Positions 15,815 to 25,552 are shown, counted from the stretch's first letter. The stretch is 63,339 nt of DNA from Prevotella sp. (GCA_017548605.1 JAFYZT010000052.1:1-63339); one strand, 5' to 3'. The notes: generated from the sequence alone by a model not told the origin. Numbers and translations are program-made.

Positions 15815-18379
15815 CTATCTATTTTTAAGGACAATCTCGTCTCCTTTCTTCGTGTCAATGTCATATTCATACACTTGACGGAATGAGGCTGTGGGCACCT
15901 GCGACAATTCAGGTGAAACCACAGTCTGCTTCACTTCGGCACCGTTCAACAGAGGATTAGGACACCCGCCCTGTGCGGGACGGAGCCCCTTGCCTTCCAA
16001 AGGTAGATAAGAACGAACACGTAACACACCTCCTAAGGTGGACTTTACCTTCACCTCCAGAGATACTGGGCCATCGACAGACCATTCCTCATCCACGATA
16101 AATCCGCCACGAGCTTTCAATCCCGTCACTTTGCCTTTGTGCCATGCCTCGGGAAGGGCAGGCAACAGATGGACGGCACCGTCATGGCTTTGTAACAGCA
16201 TTTCTGCCACACCAGCGGTGAAACCGAAATTGCCGTCAATCTGGAAGGGGGGATGGGCATCAAAAAGATTAGGATAGGTACGGCCCAAAGCCATCTGCCT
16301 CCTGCCGTCTTCCCCGAAATAGTATGACTCTCGTCCTTGCGATGGCAACAGATGGAGCATATTCGAGATGATACGGTAGGCATGGTTGCCATCAAGCATG
16401 CGTGCCCAGAAATTGATTTTCCAACCAAGGCTCCATCCTGTGGCCATGTCGCCTCGCTGTGCTAAGGTGGTAGCAGCGGCGGCAAATAATTCTGGGTGGC
16501 TGAAAGGGGAAATCTGGTTCGAGGGATAAAGACCGTACAGATGGGAGATATGACGGTGCTCATCTTTCGGATCGTCGCCGTCGATGAGCCATTCCTGTAA
16601 CTGTCCGTGACGGCCAATCATCATGGGTGGTAATTGGGCGATGGTTTGGCGAAGACGCTCTTGGTATTCTGATGATTCTCCTAAGACGCGGGCGGCAGAC
16701 AACGTGTTGCTCAAAGCGTCGAACACGATTTGGTTATCCATCGTGCATCCAGCGGTTACGGCAGTTCGCTTGCCCATGGGACCGTGTTCGGGCGATACAG
16801 ATGGCACGGCGACCAACCAGCCATATTGCGGATGAGGCTGTAAGTAGTCGAGATAGAAGTCTGCAGTGCCTTTGATGACAGGATACCACGTCCGTAAAAA
16901 TTCCTTGTCACCACTGAACAGGTAATGTTGCCACAGATGGGTGGCCAACCATGCACCACCATTGGGGAACATACCCCATTGGGCACCGTCGATGGGCCCT
17001 GCAATACGCCAAAGGTCAGTGTTGTGATGGGCTACCCAGCCGCCACAGTGGTACATCTGCTGGGCGGTCTTAGCTCCCGTCTCACTCAAATCCTTAATCA
17101 TCGAAAACAAGGGCTCCTGGGTTTCGCAAATATTACAAACCTCTGAGGGCCAATAGTTCATTTCGGCATTGATATTGATGGTATATTTCGAGTCCCACGG
17201 GGCATTCAACTGGTCGTTCCACAGTCCTTGCAGATTGGCAGGTTGGGTGCCAGGTTGTGAACTGGTAATCAGCAGGTAACGGCCATACTGGAACATCAAG
17301 GCGACGAAACTGTTGTCCTGCTTCTCTGAGAAATGTAACAGACGCTGGTCGGTGGGGGCATTTTGGCTCTCGTCAGCATAACCCAGTTCCAGACTCACTC
17401 GGCGATATTGCTCTTGGTATTTGGCCAGATGACGGTCTAATAGCGTGCGATAGGGTACCCCTTCTATTGCTGCAAGAGTGCGCGTGTTTTTGGCACTGGC
17501 ATCGCCGCTGATATCATGGTAGTTTACATAGTTTGTGGCGGCTGTGATGTATAGCGTCACTTCGGAGGCGTTGTTAACCGTTATACCCTCAGTTCCTTCC
17601 GATAATGTACCATTGGTAACTATTTTTACCCTGCATTCGGCACCCAGACCGGCTTTTATTCCTTCATGGTCGGCTCCATCGACATGGGCGATGAGCACGC
17701 CCTTTTCTATGCGCTGATGAACGGGCAATTGACTGCGGAAACCAGCAGTGATAGATATGTCCTTGCCTTTGTCGGTAGCATATCGGACGACAATCACGTC
17801 GTCGGCCATAGAAGAGAAGACGGTTTCTGTGCAGGTGGAGGCCCTGCGCTTTTTTGGATTGGGCAATACTTTGAAACTGGCTGAAGCCACAGCACGGTCC
17901 AGTTCCAAACGACGGCCTAAATAGGTGCTGTCGCCGGAAGACGCGAAACGAAGATACAATTCACCCAGAGGAAGGAAACGCATACCATGTGGACCCTTGA
18001 TGAAATACTGGTCTATCAACCGACTGGCCTCTTCTTCATGACCATCAAAAATCAACTGACGCACCTCGTCAAGATGGGCATACGACTCCGTAGAGTTGTT
18101 GTCATGGGGAGAACCGCTCCAAAAGGTGTCTTCATTCAATTGGATAATTTCTTCATTGTTTCGACCATAAACCATGGCTCCTAAATGGCCATTGCCCACA
18201 GGAAGGGCCTCCAGCCAATTGGCAGCAGGCTGGTCATAAAATAATTGGTAATCCTGTGCAGATATATGTTGGATTCCATGAAAAAAAAGGAAAAGCACAG
18301 ACACGAAAACAATAGCTGAATGAAAATGGCTCTTGTTCTTGAAGGAGGAATTAAAAAGTCTTTCTTTCACGTCTTTCAT
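15815..18379 (-). CDS. GH95 alpha-L-fucosidase (or alpha-L-galactosidase)
   Basis: An 854-residue exported glycoside hydrolase. A signal segment ([15 protein letters not shown], cut near HISAQ) precedes the beta-sandwich domain with [14 protein letters not shown] and [11 protein letters not shown], typical for GH95. The (alpha/alpha)6 barrel follows; N402 and N404 in [14 protein letters not shown] match the two asparagines that activate water in the Bifidobacterium enzyme AfcA, and [14 protein letters not shown] is the later conserved segment. The enzyme removes alpha-1,2-linked L-fucose (some members L-galactose) from plant xyloglucan or glycans by inversion. I start at the ATG at 18379. It leads the series that ends with the Memo and radical SAM genes. 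Confidence 0.93.
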   Translation of the reverse strand: MKDVKERLFNSSFKNKSHFHSAIVFVSVLFLFFHGIQHISAQDYQLFYDQPAANWLEALPVGNGHLGAMVYGRNNEEIIQLNEDTFWSGSPHDNNSTESYAHLDEVRQLIFDGHEEEASRLIDQYFIKGPHGMRFLPLGELYLRFASSGDSTYLGRRLELDRAVASASFKVLPNPKKRRASTCTETVFSSMADDVIVVRYATDKGKDISITAGFRSQLPVHQRIEKGVLIAHVDGADHEGIKAGLGAECRVKIVTNGTLSEGTEGITVNNASEVTLYITAATNYVNYHDISGDASAKNTRTLAAIEGVPYRTLLDRHLAKYQEQYRRVSLELGYADESQNAPTDQRLLHFSEKQDNSFVALMFQYGRYLLITSSQPGTQPANLQGLWNDQLNAPWDSKYTININAEMNYWPSEVCNICETQEPLFSMIKDLSETGAKTAQQMYHCGGWVAHHNTDLWRIAGPIDGAQWGMFPNGGAWLATHLWQHYLFSGDKEFLRTWYPVIKGTADFYLDYLQPHPQYGWLVAVPSVSPEHGPMGKRTAVTAGCTMDNQIVFDALSNTLSAARVLGESSEYQERLRQTIAQLPPMMIGRHGQLQEWLIDGDDPKDEHRHISHLYGLYPSNQISPFSHPELFAAAATTLAQRGDMATGWSLGWKINFWARMLDGNHAYRIISNMLHLLPSQGRESYYFGEDGRRQMALGRTYPNLFDAHPPFQIDGNFGFTAGVAEMLLQSHDGAVHLLPALPEAWHKGKVTGLKARGGFIVDEEWSVDGPVSLEVKVKSTLGGVLRVRSYLPLEGKGLRPAQGGCPNPLLNGAEVKQTVVSPELSQVPTASFRQVYEYDIDTKKGDEIVLKNR

Positions 18380-18420
18380 AAACCTTTTGTTGTTTAGGGT
18401 TCTGATGTGCAAAAATAAAC

Positions 18421-18457
18421 AAAAAATCGCTAACTCGGTAAGAGTTGGCGATTTTTT
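18421..18457 (-). terminator. Terminator of the two-domain esterase gene
   Basis: Arms of 16 bases (AAAAAATCGC-TAACTC / GAGTT-GGCGATTTTTT) with one G-T pair and a 5-base loop; on the minus strand it ends in a T-run. The -7-like TATTTTTG (18417-18410) for the GH95 gene follows directly. Confidence 0.8.
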
Positions 18458-18475
18458 GTTGAATAAAAATACTGT

Positions 18476-19924
18476 TCACTTCGCTTTTATGGCCTCTGAA
18501 ATAATCTTAGCCATCAGACCTACTCCCTTGTCGTTGGGATGGATACCGTCATCCTGCAACAGTGTCTCTGGGTTAGTGAAGAGCGAGTGGAGGTCAATCA
18601 GCTGCAAACCATATTCTTGTGCTACTTCTTTCTGGATGGGGATAATATCATTGGTGATGATAGCGTCGTTGATGGCCCATGAAGACTTTAAGGCGGGTGG
18701 GGGAGTGCAGAGGAAGATGCGGGGCTTTGCCGATGGTTTCATCTTCACTGCCTTTTTGCCTTTTTTCTGGCTGGGGAAAGACAACTCGGGACGCAGTTGG
18801 CTAATCATCTGTACCAAGTCGTTCTTGAACTCGGACGAATACTGCCAGTTCTGAGGCTTCGAGTCATTAGTGCCCAGACCGATAATCACGATGTCTGGGT
18901 CAAATGCCAAAGCATCACGCCAAGCTTGCTCGTTCATATAAGGCAGGTCGCCCTTATTTAGCATAGTACGGCCGCTGACACCGAAATTCCTTACCCAATA
19001 GTCTTTACCAAGCGCTTTCTGTAACTGCGCGGGATAGCCATGCTGTGTGGCCATGTCTATGCCATGACCATCAGTGATGCTGTTGCCGATACATGCCACA
19101 CGGAGAGCGTCAGCAGCAGGAGTCTTGCGGGCATCAAGCCAATTGCCAATGTCGGTGAGCAACTGTTGGTGATAGGGGAACCAGGGACCGAACCCGAAGC
19201 CGTGGTCACCGGATGGGTAGATATACATGGCACACTCGTTTCCGGCATTGCGCATGGCAGAATAGTATGCCACACCATTGGTCACAGGGGGAACCAAACG
19301 GTCGTCGTTGGCCATGACAATAAGTGCAGGAGGTGTCAAGTGACGTTTCACAGCATTTTGAGTCGAGAAATCATTAACCAACGCTGGGTCTTTCTGGCCT
19401 TCCTCGCCAAGGAAATTGATACATGAGTATTTATGCGACACACGCTCGTCCATTGAAATCACAGGATAGAACAGTATCGTGAAGTCGGGACGTACCTCAT
19501 AGGCGGAATGAGTGGAGATGACCGATGCCAGATGACCACCTGCTGAAAAGCCCATGATACCGATGTCACGAGGATGGATATTCCACACACTGGCCGAGTC
19601 GCGAACAATGCGGAAAGCTTTCTCCACATCACTGATAGGCCGTGTCCTGTCACCATTGGGCAATCGGTAGTTTACCACAAAATAGGAGATGCCGCGCTGG
19701 TTCAACCATCCGTGGGCCATGGTACCCTCATGGTTGTTCGACAATACGGAGTAACCGCCGCCGGGAATACCAACAATAGCTTTCCCCGTGGGATTCTCAG
19801 CTAAATAACAAACCATTTGGGCCTGACCGTCGTCGGTCAGGTCCAAAGTAAACGTTCTAGCAGTCTGCGCAAGTGCTGATAAACACAACACCAACACGCA
19901 GCTCGTCAAAAAGAATCGTTTCAT
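18476..19924 (-). CDS. Two-domain secreted esterase: alpha/beta hydrolase plus SGNH hydrolase
   Basis: A 482-residue protein with signal peptide (VLCLSALAQ). Residues about 25-265 are an alpha/beta hydrolase with GIPGGGY, nucleophile S127 (GFSAGG), acid near D207/D208 and H241 (DHGFG), all intact. Residues about 274-482 are an SGNH/GDSL hydrolase with S282 (IGNSITDG), G320-region (NFGVSGR), N353 (GTND) and the D459-x-x-H462 pair (DDGIHPND). Both types remove acetyl or other acyl groups from polysaccharides, so one polypeptide may strip two kinds of ester from acetylated xylan or pectin. A terminator follows. Confidence 0.88.
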   Translation of the reverse strand: MKRFFLTSCVLVLCLSALAQTARTFTLDLTDDGQAQMVCYLAENPTGKAIVGIPGGGYSVLSNNHEGTMAHGWLNQRGISYFVVNYRLPNGDRTRPISDVEKAFRIVRDSASVWNIHPRDIGIMGFSAGGHLASVISTHSAYEVRPDFTILFYPVISMDERVSHKYSCINFLGEEGQKDPALVNDFSTQNAVKRHLTPPALIVMANDDRLVPPVTNGVAYYSAMRNAGNECAMYIYPSGDHGFGFGPWFPYHQQLLTDIGNWLDARKTPAADALRVACIGNSITDGHGIDMATQHGYPAQLQKALGKDYWVRNFGVSGRTMLNKGDLPYMNEQAWRDALAFDPDIVIIGLGTNDSKPQNWQYSSEFKNDLVQMISQLRPELSFPSQKKGKKAVKMKPSAKPRIFLCTPPPALKSSWAINDAIITNDIIPIQKEVAQEYGLQLIDLHSLFTNPETLLQDDGIHPNDKGVGLMAKIISEAIKAK

Positions 19925-19999
19925 TATATAGACAAAACGAATTGAAATGATAATAGTCTCGCCATACTCAAGCTTTTGTTGATAAAACGAGCATTTGGC

Positions 20000-20039
20000 T
20001 TAACTACTTAACTCCTTAACTTCTTAACTCCTTTAATTA
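20000..20039 (-). repeat. Octamer tandem repeat at the stop codon of the 20037 gene
   Basis: Four units TTAACTAC, TTAACTCC, TTAACTTC, TTAACTCC at 20000-20031, then TTTAATTA (20032-20039), whose last three bases are the stop codon of the minus-strand gene. In the sense direction units read GGAGTTAA/GAAGTTAA, each with TAA. Confidence 0.85.
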
Positions 20040-20561
20040 CTCATAATAAGTAATTGTGCGGGTCTGCTCCATTTCTTGACCCATCATGCTACCCTTACGA
20101 CTAATCCAGTTGCCATGGTCGTCATATTTGTAGTCAGTATAAGGAGTTACCATTTCATTGCCGCCAAAGTTCATGCTTTCCGTGGCTGTTGCTCCCTTTT
20201 CATTGTAAGTGCGGGTGATGGTAAAGCCCTGGCCACCCATATCCATTGTCTGGCTAACTACTTTGCCGTTTTCCCATTTATAGGTGACACTCATCTCCAT
20301 GCCTTGAACTTCCATCTTATACGAACGAAGGTAACCGTCGCCGTCGTAAAGGACATCACTGATACCCTCGCGCTGCATCTTGCCTTCTTCCGTAAATAAA
20401 GTGGTCTGGAGGTTGCCCATCACATCCTGAGTGATTGACTTCACGGGACCCGTGGCTTCGTTCAACTCTACGTCGTGGTACTTCACCTGAGCTTGCATGG
20501 CCATCGGAAGTGCCAACAATGCAAACATCATCATGAATGCTTTTTTCATTGTTTTTTTCAT
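20037..20561 (-). CDS. Secreted protein with YD-repeat-like strands
   Basis: Not recognised by family name. 174 residues, with a methionine-rich signal peptide (KKAFMMMFALLALPMAMQAQ). The mature part is a run of short strand-turn units: VLYDGDGYLRSYKM, YKWENGKVVSQTMD, RTYNEKGATATES, YKYDDHGNWISRK, much like the YD/RHS-type repeats found in many Bacteroidales exported proteins. I start at the ATG at 20561; 20549 is an alternative. A near-perfect promoter lies at 20731-20762, giving a leader of about 160 bases. Confidence 0.75.
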   Translation of the reverse strand: MKKTMKKAFMMMFALLALPMAMQAQVKYHDVELNEATGPVKSITQDVMGNLQTTLFTEEGKMQREGISDVLYDGDGYLRSYKMEVQGMEMSVTYKWENGKVVSQTMDMGGQGFTITRTYNEKGATATESMNFGGNEMVTPYTDYKYDDHGNWISRKGSMMGQEMEQTRTITYYE

Positions 20562-20893
20562 TGGTTGATAAATTTGGTGAATATAAGTTAGTAAATGAAT
20601 CAAGCGTTGTATGTTGAAATAATGATATACATTATAAATAATAAGGTCTTTTAAGTCATTTTTCTCTTTGACGTTTATTAACGGAAAAGGTTTAATATCT
20701 TACTTATAGAAAGAAATCCTTTTCATACCGCAAAGTTAAGAAATAATCGCGATAATAACAAAATATGGCAATTGAAATGTATCAAAAACTATTCATTTTA
20801 TATCATATTGATGATAATGAATTATCCAACAACAATTCTTAGAAAAATAATTGCTATCTTCGCACTAAAATAATCCTAATCTATCAACAGACA
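20562..20893. other. Divergent intergenic region between the 20037 gene and GH51
   Basis: AT-rich, no gene seen. It holds the strong minus-strand promoter (20731-20762) and, facing GH51, the near-match TATCTTCG at 20855-20862, 32 bases before the GH51 ATG. Confidence 0.7.
20731..20762 (-). promoter_or_regulatory. Consensus promoter for the 20037 gene
   Basis: On the minus strand: TTTG (20762-20759), 20 bases, TAACTTTG (20738-20731). Both elements match the Bacteroidetes consensus exactly. Confidence 0.8.
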
Positions 20894-22879
20894 ATGAAAA
20901 GACTTACGTTTTTCTGCTGCGCTTTCATGATGTCGTTTCTCGGCATCCACGCGCAAAAAGCTATCATTCCCCCAGCCGGTGGTAAAGCCATCAGCAATGA
21001 ATTAATCGGAATATTCTTCGAGGATATCAGTAGTGCCGCTGATGGTGGCTTGTATGCTGAATTACTCCAAAACGGGTCGTTTGAGTTCAGTCCAGCGGAA
21101 CGCGACGGATGGGGAGCTGGAACGGCATGGAAGAGTGTCAGGCCAGGACATTCGTTGGGATATATACAACCGTTGGGGACAAATCCCATACATCCTAATA
21201 ACCCCACTTACATGCGACTGAATGTTGAAAGAGTGGGGCATTACTATGATTTCAAAGGGTGGACGGGTTTTGGCATACAAAACGATGGCTTTAACGGCAT
21301 CAGCGTCAAGGCAAACAAAGACTACTGTTTCTCTGCTTTCTTCAGAAATGTGGAAGGTGGCGAGAAAACGGTGCGTGTGGCGCTCGTCGTACCACAGCAG
21401 GGGTGGGGAAAAGACCCCATACTGCTGGCGGATGCTGAGGTGAAAGTGTCTTCAAACAGTTGGCAGAAATATGAGGCACAACTGTCTGTTTCCGAAGACG
21501 CTACCAACGCAGTGCTACAGATACTCATACTCGACAAGGGTGTCATCGATATCGACATGGTGTCGCTCATGCCGGGCGAGACATTCAAAGGTCATGGACT
21601 TCGCCCAGATCTGGCACAAGCTCTGGCTGACCTTCACCCGAAATTCATGCGTTTCCCCGGTGGATGCGTGGTACATGGTGGCGGTGACGGATTCTGGGAT
21701 ACCTATCGCTGGAAGACAACGGTTGGTCCGAAAGAACAACGTCGTGGACTGAAAAACACTTGGGGTTACCACCAATCAATGGGACTTGGTTACTATGAGT
21801 ACTTCCAGTTCTGCGAAGACCTGGGCATGCAGCCGGTGCCTATCCTCCCGTGTGGAGTGAGTTGTCAAGGTACTAATGGCGGATGGGGAATGAAAGATCA
21901 GGCACAGGACTGGGTGCCCATGTCGGAAATGGACGAGTGGGTGAACGAAGCGCTCGACCTCATTGAATGGGCCAATGGCGATGTGACAACCAAATGGGGA
22001 CGTATTCGTGCTGAAGCGGGACATCCTGCTCCTTTCAACCTCAAATACTTGGGTTTGGGCAATGAAGAGCGTATCTCGCCGGAGTTCATCGAACGATTCA
22101 AATACATTTATGAAAGAGTACACAAGGCACATCCCGAAATTGTCATCGTAGGAACAGCGGGACCAGGCTCACATCCTGGAAACCGTGATTTTGAGACAGG
22201 GTGGAAACTGGCAGAGGAAATCGATTTGCCCATCCTCGACGAACATTATTATGAGCCTCGTACCTTCTTCCTTAACAACCGTCAGTACGACAACTACCCT
22301 CGTGATCGCAAGACAAAGGTCTATCTGGGTGAGTATGCGGCCAAAGACAAGAAACTTATCGACGCATTGGCGGAAGGTCTTTATCTCCTCCATGTAGAGC
22401 GCAATGGCGACGTGGTATGTATGACTTCCTATGCGCCCCTGTTTGCTCGTAAGGACAACACTAACTGGAACCCCGACCTTATCTATTTCGACAACGAAAG
22501 GCCCTATCTTACATGTAGCTATTATGTGCAACAGATGTTTGGCCTTTCTTCGGGTGACTATTACTATGGCGATTGTGTAAACATCAACGATGCTTCCAAC
22601 CTGCAAGGACAGTCTGTTATCCTCAATACCAAGACACGGCAATTGTTCGTCAAACTATGCAATGCCAGTGCAGACAAGAAACAGGCCGAAATCGACCTCT
22701 CCCGTTTCAAGGGCATGAAGACGACGGCTGTAAAGACGGTTATCCAAGGCAATGCTGAGGATGAAAATAATTATGACAGCCAACCCATTCAGCCTCAAAA
22801 GGAGAATGTGAAAATCCAGAAAAAGATGAAGGTTGACATGCCACCGTACTCAATCCAAATGTTTGAAATCAGTCTTTAA
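20894..22879 (+). CDS. GH51 alpha-L-arabinofuranosidase with N-terminal carbohydrate-binding domain
   Basis: A 661-residue exported enzyme (signal ending GIHAQ). The N-terminal half has the start of the GH51 fold (ISNELIGIFFEDIS) and an inserted jelly-roll binding domain at about residues 75-235 (SWQKYEAQLSVSEDATNAVLQI). The catalytic barrel has the acid/base E391 in LGLGNEE and the nucleophile E480 in YLGEYAA, both intact. It releases L-arabinofuranose from arabinoxylan or arabinan. A terminator follows at 22933-22974. Confidence 0.93.
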   Translation: MKRLTFFCCAFMMSFLGIHAQKAIIPPAGGKAISNELIGIFFEDISSAADGGLYAELLQNGSFEFSPAERDGWGAGTAWKSVRPGHSLGYIQPLGTNPIHPNNPTYMRLNVERVGHYYDFKGWTGFGIQNDGFNGISVKANKDYCFSAFFRNVEGGEKTVRVALVVPQQGWGKDPILLADAEVKVSSNSWQKYEAQLSVSEDATNAVLQILILDKGVIDIDMVSLMPGETFKGHGLRPDLAQALADLHPKFMRFPGGCVVHGGGDGFWDTYRWKTTVGPKEQRRGLKNTWGYHQSMGLGYYEYFQFCEDLGMQPVPILPCGVSCQGTNGGWGMKDQAQDWVPMSEMDEWVNEALDLIEWANGDVTTKWGRIRAEAGHPAPFNLKYLGLGNEERISPEFIERFKYIYERVHKAHPEIVIVGTAGPGSHPGNRDFETGWKLAEEIDLPILDEHYYEPRTFFLNNRQYDNYPRDRKTKVYLGEYAAKDKKLIDALAEGLYLLHVERNGDVVCMTSYAPLFARKDNTNWNPDLIYFDNERPYLTCSYYVQQMFGLSSGDYYYGDCVNINDASNLQGQSVILNTKTRQLFVKLCNASADKKQAEIDLSRFKGMKTTAVKTVIQGNAEDENNYDSQPIQPQKENVKIQKKMKVDMPPYSIQMFEISL

Positions 22880-23253
22880 TAACGGCTGATAACTGTTGGA
22901 ATACATTTAAATAGATATTACTCATCTCATAAATGAACGGTCCGCCAAGAACAATCATTTGGCGGACCGTTCATTTTCTATCCCTTTCCATAACATCAAT
23001 AGCGTTCATAAATCGTTAGCATCCATATCGTCTATACTGTTTATGAAAACTATGTCATCTATCCTCCTGTAACCTCCAAAAAACTCGAATTCCGACAATT
23101 TTTGCAGCCATTTCCTCCTTATGTCGCAAATATTCTCCTCTGTCGCATCGTTTATTTGAAAAAAAACGGAGAAAGTTTTATGGAACAAACAACTCGCATT
23201 ACTTTTGCATCGAAAACAAAAGATAACACATAAATTTAAAAAATAATACTACA
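22880..23253. other. Intergenic region with terminator and promoter
   Basis: No convincing gene. The left part holds the GH51 terminator. The right part has TTTT (23176-23179), 20 bases, TACTTTTG (23200-23207), a good promoter for the barrel protein at 23254. A 60-codon minus-strand frame (23188-23006) begins only with TTG and runs across the promoter, so I do not call it. Confidence 0.6.
22933..22974. terminator. Terminator after GH51
   Basis: Perfect 16-base arms ATGAACGGTCCGCCAA / TTGGCGGACCGTTCAT with a 10-base loop, followed by TTTCT. Confidence 0.88.
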
Positions 23254-23862
23254 ATGAAAAAGTTTTTGGTATTGGTTGCAGCCGCCATGATGGCTGTAGT
23301 AAATGTGAACGCACAGAGTGTTGAACGCAGACATGAAATCGGCGTATCCTATGGACTCGGTTGCTCGGCCATCTTCGATACATTTGGCGAGAGGTTGACA
23401 AACGGTATCTTCGATCATGTCGATGGATGTAAGATGGACAACGAGAAGGAATTCGGTACATTATCCGTTGAGTACTTCTATCACTTTGACAACCCGCGTA
23501 TGGCAATCGGTGGTATATTTGGCTATGCCCATTTTAGCGAAGACGTGGTAAAGAAAGATGGTGGTGCCCTGGTAGGCGACAGATCCCGTGACTATTTTAC
23601 CGTGATGCCGGCTCTTAAGTACGACTGGGTGCATAAAGATAATTTCGCTCTCTATTCCAAACTCGGTGCTGGTGTTATGATGCTCAACGAAAAAAGCGAA
23701 GACAAGGAACTGAAAAAATCGGATAGTGATAACGATTTCTTCTTCATGTGGCAGGCTTCTCTCATTGGTTTGGAAGCCGGTGGAGAGAACGTGAGATTCT
23801 TCTTTGAAGCAGGTGTCGGTGAACAAGGCATCATCCTTGGTGGTCTCAAATACAAATTCTAA
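23254..23862 (+). CDS. Outer membrane beta-barrel family protein
   Basis: A 202-residue protein with signal peptide (VAAAMMAVVNVNAQ). The mature part has alternating amphipathic strands (FGTLSVEYFYHFDN, MAIGGIFGYAHFS, YFTVMPALKYDWV, FALYSKLGAGVMML, VRFFFEAGVGEQGIILGGLKYKF) and ends in an aromatic residue, F202, as outer membrane barrels do. Probably an eight-stranded barrel; no known ligand or partner. It stands alone between a promoter at 23176-23207 and a terminator at 23907-23936. Confidence 0.78.
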   Translation: MKKFLVLVAAAMMAVVNVNAQSVERRHEIGVSYGLGCSAIFDTFGERLTNGIFDHVDGCKMDNEKEFGTLSVEYFYHFDNPRMAIGGIFGYAHFSEDVVKKDGGALVGDRSRDYFTVMPALKYDWVHKDNFALYSKLGAGVMMLNEKSEDKELKKSDSDNDFFFMWQASLIGLEAGGENVRFFFEAGVGEQGIILGGLKYKF

Positions 23863-23906
23863 CAAAACGATATAAACCAAAAAACCAAGCGATTATAATA
23901 TAACCC

Positions 23907-23936
23907 AATCGGGCAGGCCAGATGGTCCGCCCGATT
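23907..23936 (+). terminator. Terminator after the barrel protein gene
   Basis: Arms AATCGGGC / GCCCGATT with a partly paired interior, followed by TTCTTTCT. Confidence 0.7.
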
Positions 23937-23983
23937 TTCTTTCTATACCGTTTACTTCTTACAATAATACAATATACCACTAT

Positions 23984-24071
23984 TTTTACCCTTTTACCTT
24001 TTTACCCTTTTACCTTTTTACCTTTTTACCCTTTTACCCTTTTACCTTTTTACCTTTTTACCTTTTTACCC
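23984..24071 (-). repeat. Octamer tandem repeat TTTTACC(C/T), 11 units
   Basis: The A of each unit falls at 23988, 23996 and every 8 bases up to 24068, so the period is exactly 8 over 88 bases. The stop codon of the DUF4380-like gene (24052-24050) lies inside the array, and the last seven residues of that protein are coded by it. In the sense direction units read GGGTAAAA/AGGTAAAA, each with TAA. Confidence 0.95.
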
Positions 24072-24958
24072 TTTATTACTTTTTTCACGGTCTTTACTAA
24101 TGCTTTAGAAGGAATGCATTCTCCGTTATATGGTATCAGGCTCCAACGCACTGTCCAATGCAACTGTCCGCCTGGCTCCAACGTTGTGTAGGCTCCCTGA
24201 CTTTCTAATTCAATATATGTCTTTCGCATGTTCACATAGACCTGTATCTCGGCCTCTCCCGGAGCAGGTTGTGTGGGCGTGAGGTCTTCGAACTGCTTCA
24301 CCATTAATAGTCCGTTGCTGCAATAGGCCAGCCAACCCTTGCCATCGGCATTGATCTTACGATTCTGAGGAGCCTCGTCGGAACGGTACCAAACGGCACC
24401 ATCCTTGGCTTCAAATGACAAAAGGCCTGCAGGAGTGATACCGTCTAAAGGAGCATCGAAGAAGATGAGACCGCCATCATTAGCCACACGGGTGATTTCC
24501 CATGGGGCGACCTGGCGGGTCTCGTCCGACTCATTGATGATGGTGTAAGTGACGAGAATGGCGTTGTTTGTTGCATCCACGGTAAATTCTTTGCGAATGC
24601 GATACTTCATCCGCTCCGATACTTGACTGGTCATCAACAGATGGCTGTCACTGCACTCATCAACAGTGTAGGGGTTTTTGTCGTACTCAGGCACTGGGGG
24701 CCAGTTCCACTCCTTCTGTGGACTGGTCCAGAAAGTACTGCCGAACGCTTCGCGCCGAGGTGACTGAGAGATAATCTCTTGATCCTTATACTTATAGGAG
24801 AGTATCTTTCCGCCTTGGTTGGCATCAATAGTCATCGATACATCGCCCATGTTTAATACATGCTTGCCATCGCTCTCTCCCGGGGAGGTAGATGTGACTT
24901 GGGCCGACAGCGTGAAAACACTGGCAGTCATCAGAAGGAAAACAATAATTTTTTTCAT
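24050..24958 (-). CDS. Secreted DUF4380-like protein
   Basis: A 302-residue protein with signal peptide (FLLMTASVFTLSAQ). The body looks like a galactose-mutarotase-type beta sandwich: GGKILSYKYKDQEIIS, FGSTFWTSPQKEWNWPP, RKEFTVDATNNAILVTYTIINES, and the DUF4380-type PWEITRV. Function unknown; a carbohydrate-related role is likely from the fold. Its C-terminal residues KGKKVKR and its stop codon are read from the octamer repeat at 23984-24071. A -7 box TATTTTTG lies at 25009-25002. Confidence 0.75.
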   Translation of the reverse strand: MKKIIVFLLMTASVFTLSAQVTSTSPGESDGKHVLNMGDVSMTIDANQGGKILSYKYKDQEIISQSPRREAFGSTFWTSPQKEWNWPPVPEYDKNPYTVDECSDSHLLMTSQVSERMKYRIRKEFTVDATNNAILVTYTIINESDETRQVAPWEITRVANDGGLIFFDAPLDGITPAGLLSFEAKDGAVWYRSDEAPQNRKINADGKGWLAYCSNGLLMVKQFEDLTPTQPAPGEAEIQVYVNMRKTYIELESQGAYTTLEPGGQLHWTVRWSLIPYNGECIPSKALVKTVKKVIKGKKVKR

Positions 24959-25283
24959 GTCTTTTTTAGCTTCTTTTTACCCTATTTAGGTTCTCAGACT
25001 ACAAAAATACATTATTTTCTTTAACCTCACAACATAAGGCCGTTATTTTATTTGAATGACTTCTTTATAACGGAGGAAAACAGCTTTGTCTATGTCGGTA
25101 AAGAAGTAAAAATAAGACCAAAAGAGCTTGACATACCACAGTTAATAACCTCAAAATCACAAAAAATCCTTAAATGGAAACATTATTTATAGAAAAATTT
25201 GGTTTATTCGAGAAAAGTTAGTAATTTTGCACGCTGTTTGGAATAGGTATATTTAATACGAAAACAAAAAAGTTAAGATAGCA
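24959..25283. other. Intergenic region upstream of rpmB
   Basis: Contains the -7 box for the DUF4380-like gene at 25002-25009 and the rpmB promoter at 25198-25229. Between them, 25033-25190 has a 50-codon plus-strand frame without ATG that reads like protein (NDFFITEENSFVYVG); it may be a gene remnant, but I cannot support a call. Confidence 0.6.
25198..25229 (+). promoter_or_regulatory. Consensus promoter for the rpmB-rpmG-DUF4295 operon
   Basis: TTTG (25198-25201), 20 bases, TAATTTTG (25222-25229): exact matches to both Bacteroidetes promoter elements. Confidence 0.85.
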
Positions 25284-25547
25284 ATGTCGAAAATTTGTCA
25301 GATTACGGGGAAAAAGGCTCAGATAGGCAACAACGTTTCCCATTCAAAACATCGCACCAAGCGCAGTTTTGACGTCAATTTGTTCAGCAAGAAATTCTAC
25401 TATGTAGAAGAAGAATGCTGGATCAGTCTTAAGATTAGCGCCGCTGGTTTGCGCATCATCAATAAACTCGGTCTTGATGCCGCCCTCAAGCAGGCCGTGG
25501 CTAAAGGTTACTGCGATTGGAAAGACATTAAAGTTATAGGAGATTAA
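25284..25547 (+). CDS. rpmB: Large-subunit ribosomal protein bL28
   Basis: An 87-residue basic protein beginning [21 protein letters not shown], the standard L28 start, with [12 protein letters not shown] and the C-terminal [18 protein letters not shown]. It binds 23S rRNA near the exit-site side of the large subunit. It leads a three-gene operon with rpmG and the DUF4295 gene behind a consensus promoter. bL28 next to bL33 is a usual bacterial order. Confidence 0.97.
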   Translation: MSKICQITGKKAQIGNNVSHSKHRTKRSFDVNLFSKKFYYVEEECWISLKISAAGLRIINKLGLDAALKQAVAKGYCDWKDIKVIGD

Positions 25548-25552
25548 TCACC

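Noticed and set aside
23006-23188. Minus-strand frame of 60 codons that looks protein-like
   Set aside because: It starts only with TTG and crosses the promoter of the gene at 23254; no supporting context.
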